Assembly (NCBI GenBank): GCA_002342165.1
Contig: DDPM01000204.1
Location: 1 to 8,423 of the forward strand
Direction of reading: 5' to 3'
Length of the DNA: 8,423 nucleotides
DNA from: Hylemonella sp. UBA2468
GTDB taxonomy: Bacteria > Pseudomonadota > Gammaproteobacteria > Burkholderiales > Burkholderiaceae_C
Shown: positions 6,317 through 8,423 of the stretch, piece after piece
Numbering within the stretch: position 1 is the stretch's first letter
How the letters are laid out: each line of letters opens with the position of its first letter
Translations under genes and position numbers: made by a program
The notes under the pieces: generated by a model
The model's database searches: none
The model's input: only the letters and a program-made list of their open reading frames with translations
Told to the model about the DNA's origin: nothing

Positions 6317-6933
6317 GCCACGCCTCTCATGTCCAATACGAGCCAGTGCATATTGGCATCGTGTCTGTCAGCGACCGCGCTTCCAGCGGCGTCTACGAAG
6401 ACAAAGGCTTACCCGCCCTCAAAGAATGGTTGGGCCGAGCACTCAAAAATCCCTTAACTTTTGAAGAGAGACTGATTCCTGATGAGCAAGGGCAAATCAG
6501 CAAAGCGCTGATCCAACTGGTGGAGTCGGGTTGCTGTTTGGTGCTGACCACCGGCGGGACAGGCCCAGCCCTGCGTGATGTCACGCCTGAGGCCACACTG
6601 GCCGTGGCACACAAAGAAATGCCAGGCTTTGGAGAGCAAATGCGGCAAATCAGCTTAAGGTTTGTGCCCACGGCCATTTTGTCGCGACAGGTGGCCGTGG
6701 TGCGTGATCACTGTCTCATCATCAATCTGCCTGGCCAGCCCAAGTCGATTCAAGAAACCTTAGAAGGCCTCAAGGCTGACGATGGCACCCAAGTGGTACC
6801 GGGTATTTTTGCAGCGGTGCCTTATTGCATTGATTTGATTGGCGGGCCCTACCTAGAAACTGACGATGCTGTGTGTAAAGCATTCAGACCCAAATCCGCC
6901 CAACGCACGGCCCCTGCGTCTGTCGTGCACTGA
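6298..6933 (+). CDS. mog: Molybdopterin adenylyltransferase Mog
   Basis: This 211-residue protein adenylylates molybdopterin in the cytoplasm, preparing it for molybdate insertion by MoeA. It is very close to E. coli Mog (195 residues): IVSVSDRASSGVYEDKG at 21-37, LIPDEQ at 59-64, LVLTTGGTGP at 81-90 and RDVTPEATLAVA at 93-104. It continues with EMPGFGEQMRQISL at 107-120, INLPGQPKSI at 142-151 and FRPKSAQR at 196-203. The TTGGTGP loop and the D of RDVTPEA are the hallmark substrate site of the MoaB/Mog fold; the long form and these motifs favour Mog over MoaB. The ATG lies inside the last codons of darP (19-base overlap), so translation is probably coupled. The product would serve the nitrate reductase whose end lies at the left edge. 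The stop abuts the opposing gene's stop. Confidence 0.96.
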   Translation: MLNTPLSHASHVQYEPVHIGIVSVSDRASSGVYEDKGLPALKEWLGRALKNPLTFEERLIPDEQGQISKALIQLVESGCCLVLTTGGTGPALRDVTPEATLAVAHKEMPGFGEQMRQISLRFVPTAILSRQVAVVRDHCLIINLPGQPKSIQETLEGLKADDGTQVVPGIFAAVPYCIDLIGGPYLETDDAVCKAFRPKSAQRTAPASVVH

Positions 6934-7638
6934 TCAGCTGGCCTGCTGTTGTAGCGTCCTGTTCATCATCAACCGCTTCATCATCAAAGCGGCACAGTCG
7001 GGGCTGGATAACACGGGGCAAGTTGATACTGCTTGTGCTTGAGACAACGCGCCAGACATTGAAAACTGCGCCAACATGACCACATCCACTTCAGGCAATA
7101 ACTTCAAGGCTTGAACCACTTTACGGTGATGCGCTTCAGTTTGACCCTGCGCTAAGTCTTCCATCGCACCTGAGGCCAATTGGCTGTGAACTGAAACTTT
7201 GAGGCCACGGCTTTGCACCAAAGCTTCGAACTCTTGGGTCAGCGCAGGAATGGTGGCTGCAAAAGTCGCCACCATGCCCACCCGCCAAGTTTTTCCTGTT
7301 TGCGCACCCGCCAAGGCGTCTTCAAACATGGCCTCGTTGGGCTTAAGGGTGAGGAGGCCTGTGGCACGCTGCGCCGCCTCAATAGCCGGACCAAACGCAG
7401 AACAGGTGAACAAAATACCTTCAGTGCCCTGCCTTTGGGAATACAAAGCTAAGTCTTCAAACCGCTGGACCATAGCAGGTGTCAAGCTGCCCGCTTTGGC
7501 CAAATCTTGAGACAAGGTGTTGTCTAAAAGATGCATGGCATCGGCCTGGGGCCAATGCTGTGCAAATGCTCTAGAAATAGGGTCCATGGCCAACGGCGTG
7601 GCATGGATAAGGGCAATGCGAGGCGAGTTCGAGTGCAA
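6934..7638 (-). CDS. Asp/Glu racemase-superfamily protein (racemase, isomerase or decarboxylase)
   Basis: The 234-residue protein has the two-domain Asp/Glu/hydantoin racemase fold. The first strand is RIALIHATPLAMDPI (7-21), and GILFTCSAFGPAIEAAQ (74-90) carries the first catalytic-position cysteine, C79. WRVGMVATFAATIP (118-131) starts the second half, and VDVVMLAQFSMSGAL (184-198) occupies the second catalytic loop. There the usual cysteine appears to be replaced (LAQFSM, Q191/F192), so classical two-cysteine racemization is doubtful. One-cysteine relatives such as arylmalonate decarboxylase show other chemistry is possible. Other cysteines (C207, C215) lie near the end. The start is TTG at 7638, five bases after the cytochrome c stop and without a Shine-Dalgarno sequence. 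The first ATG in frame is residue 18, inside the fold, so TTG with translational coupling is most likely. It is the last gene of the minus-strand operon; the substrate is unknown. Confidence 0.82.
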   Translation of the reverse strand: MHSNSPRIALIHATPLAMDPISRAFAQHWPQADAMHLLDNTLSQDLAKAGSLTPAMVQRFEDLALYSQRQGTEGILFTCSAFGPAIEAAQRATGLLTLKPNEAMFEDALAGAQTGKTWRVGMVATFAATIPALTQEFEALVQSRGLKVSVHSQLASGAMEDLAQGQTEAHHRKVVQALKLLPEVDVVMLAQFSMSGALSQAQAVSTCPVLSSPDCAALMMKRLMMNRTLQQQAS

Positions 7639-7643
7639 GAAAC

Positions 7644-8006
7644 TTAGGGCGTATTGAGCAAAGGTATGGCAGTGTAGTCGGGGCCTTTGGGTATGGACTT
7701 CAAGTAGGCATGTAAGTCAGCCATGTCTTGAGCGGACAGTACTTTTTCGCTGTAAGGCGGCATGATGCCTCGGGTATTGCGCACAAAGGCGTTGAAGTAC
7801 TCCAAAGGCTTGGTTTCAGGCGCCAATTTAGGGCCCGCAATTCCGCCCTGCCCTTCAAAGCCGTGGCAACCCCAGCAGCCGTTTTGCACGTAAGCGGTTT
7901 TTCCTCTAACGGCATCAGCATGGACTTGTGAGCTTAGTAAAGTAAAAGAAAGTGGCAGACACGTTACCAACAAGGTACGAGCGATAAGTTTGCATTGGAG
8001 TTTCAT
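7644..8006 (-). CDS. Small exported cytochrome c (class I, mono-heme)
   Basis: The 120-residue precursor begins with a signal peptide: K/R-containing n-region (MKLQCKLIAR), hydrophobic core 11-25, and a likely cut after VHA at 28-30. The mature protein of about 90 residues has one heme-attachment site, CWGCH at 44-48. The probable axial methionine is M82 in GIMPPYSEKVLSAQDMADLHAYLKS, a typical cytochrome c ending. It should be soluble in the periplasm and carry electrons from a dehydrogenase to a terminal oxidase or other acceptor. It lies 19 bases after the thiamine-diphosphate enzyme and 5 before the racemase-like gene, so all three are probably one operon. A periplasmic electron carrier between two probably cytoplasmic enzymes suggests that an oxidoreductase in the same pathway is encoded further right, outside the window. 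The redox partner cannot be read from the sequence. Confidence 0.93.
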   Translation of the reverse strand: MKLQCKLIARTLLVTCLPLSFTLLSSQVHADAVRGKTAYVQNGCWGCHGFEGQGGIAGPKLAPETKPLEYFNAFVRNTRGIMPPYSEKVLSAQDMADLHAYLKSIPKGPDYTAIPLLNTP

Positions 8007-8015
8007 AAATAGAGT

Positions 8016-8021
8016 TCCTTT
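8016..8021 (-). promoter_or_regulatory. Shine-Dalgarno sequence of the cytochrome c gene
   Basis: AAAGGA on the minus strand lies nine bases before the cytochrome c ATG, in the 19-base gap after the upstream stop codon. It supports the start at 8006. Confidence 0.65.
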
Positions 8022-8025
8022 GGGT

Positions 8026-8423
8026 TTAGCGGGGTTGAGTCCACACGTTCAACAAAGCGGGCTGGCCAGACTTGACCACTTCTACCGCCTCTTTGAGCGC
8101 TGCGCGCAATTGCGCTGGCTCTTTGATGGGACCCTTGGCCCACCAGCCCATGGATTCAGCCAGCTTGTGGTACTCAATGTCCGGCCGCTCAATGCTGGTG
8201 CCCACTGGGCCCATGTCGCCACCCAAATTGACCTTGCGGTTGCGGAAGTTGGCCAACCGCTGAAGGTGCATGACCTCTTGGTGGTAGCCCCGGTTGTTGT
8301 GCATGACCGAGAGCAACGGGATTTTGTGTTTGGCGGCTGTCCACAAGACTCCTGGGGCGTACATCAAGTCGCCATCCGACTGAATGGACACTGAGAACCT
8401 ACCTAGGTCGCGATTGGCCAAGG
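8026..8423 (-). CDS. Thiamine-diphosphate-dependent enzyme, C-terminal part (acetolactate synthase-like large subunit; 5' end outside window)
   Basis: About 132 C-terminal residues are present and the frame runs off the right edge. The first full codon, TTG at 8421, is read here as an internal leucine. LANRDLGRFSVSIQSDGDLMY is followed 20-odd residues later by MHNNRGYHQE. Together this is the DG...NN thiamine-diphosphate/Mg2+ motif of the acetolactate synthase, benzoylformate decarboxylase and oxalyl-CoA decarboxylase superfamily. The ending PALLNVWTQPR is also typical. The real family length is about 550-600 residues, so most of the protein lies outside, including the catalytic glutamate and the middle domain. 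The linkage to cytochrome c and a racemase-like gene makes housekeeping IlvB unlikely and points to a degradative decarboxylase or ligase, but this is inference. The reaction cannot be named. Confidence 0.85.
   Translation of the reverse strand, partial: LANRDLGRFSVSIQSDGDLMYAPGVLWTAAKHKIPLLSVMHNNRGYHQEVMHLQRLANFRNRKVNLGGDMGPVGTSIERPDIEYHKLAESMGWWAKGPIKEPAQLRAALKEAVEVVKSGQPALLNVWTQPR

Noticed and set aside
7990..8394. 134-codon plus-strand reading frame opposite the thiamine-diphosphate enzyme
   Set aside because: The minus-strand frame has clear family motifs. The plus-strand frame is its shadow and has no ribosome binding site.
1..8423. CRISPR array, insertion sequence, tRNA, phage, toxin-antitoxin or defence genes
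   Set aside because: Reading both strands showed no regularly spaced repeats, transposase motifs, tRNA-like cloverleaf or defence domains. Nearly all bases belong to recognised chromosomal genes.

Overview
The window is ordinary, gene-dense bacterial chromosome with moderate to high GC content. It most likely comes from a betaproteobacterium of the order Burkholderiales, with Comamonadaceae (for example a Limnohabitans- or Rhodoferax-like organism) as the best guess. That guess rests on how the proteins read, on the neighbourhood nitrate reductase end / ybiB / cobA, and on many starts without a Shine-Dalgarno sequence. No 16S or other decisive marker is present, so genus is not claimed. I see no mobile element, CRISPR array, tRNA, rRNA, phage gene or recognisable defence system.

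Layout, left to right. (1) 1-3283, plus strand: the C-terminal [2Fe-2S] (BFD-like) end of an assimilatory nitrate reductase; ybiB, a TrpD-like nucleic-acid-binding protein; cobA, the methyltransferase that starts siroheme synthesis; and a flavoprotein of the HI0933/BaiN family. These follow one another closely and probably form one transcription unit, at least as far as cobA. (2) 3284-4193, plus strand: a 162-base gap with a consensus -10 box and a foldable leader, then rpsU (ribosomal protein S21), a clear Rho-independent terminator, and yqeY. (3) 4194-6933: pmbA/tldE on the minus strand, convergent with yqeY and divergent from darP (yjgA), whose 3' end overlaps mog (molybdopterin adenylyltransferase). 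(4) 6934-8423, minus strand: a compact operon read right to left. It holds the C-terminal part of a thiamine-diphosphate-dependent enzyme running off the window, a small exported cytochrome c, and an Asp/Glu racemase-superfamily protein.

Functional links. The left block and mog fit a nitrate-assimilation theme: nitrate reductase needs a molybdenum cofactor, for which Mog acts late, and the following nitrite reductase needs siroheme, for which CobA acts first. rpsU, darP and possibly yqeY concern translation. The right-hand operon looks like part of a catabolic or oxidative pathway whose substrate cannot be read from this window.

The items most worth a second look are the structured leader of rpsU without a Shine-Dalgarno sequence, the thiamine-diphosphate enzyme / cytochrome c / racemase-like operon of unknown substrate, and the pmbA-darP divergent region with an inverted repeat and an ambiguous pmbA start. 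None of these is proven to be a new system. No stretch over 300 bases lacks a gene.
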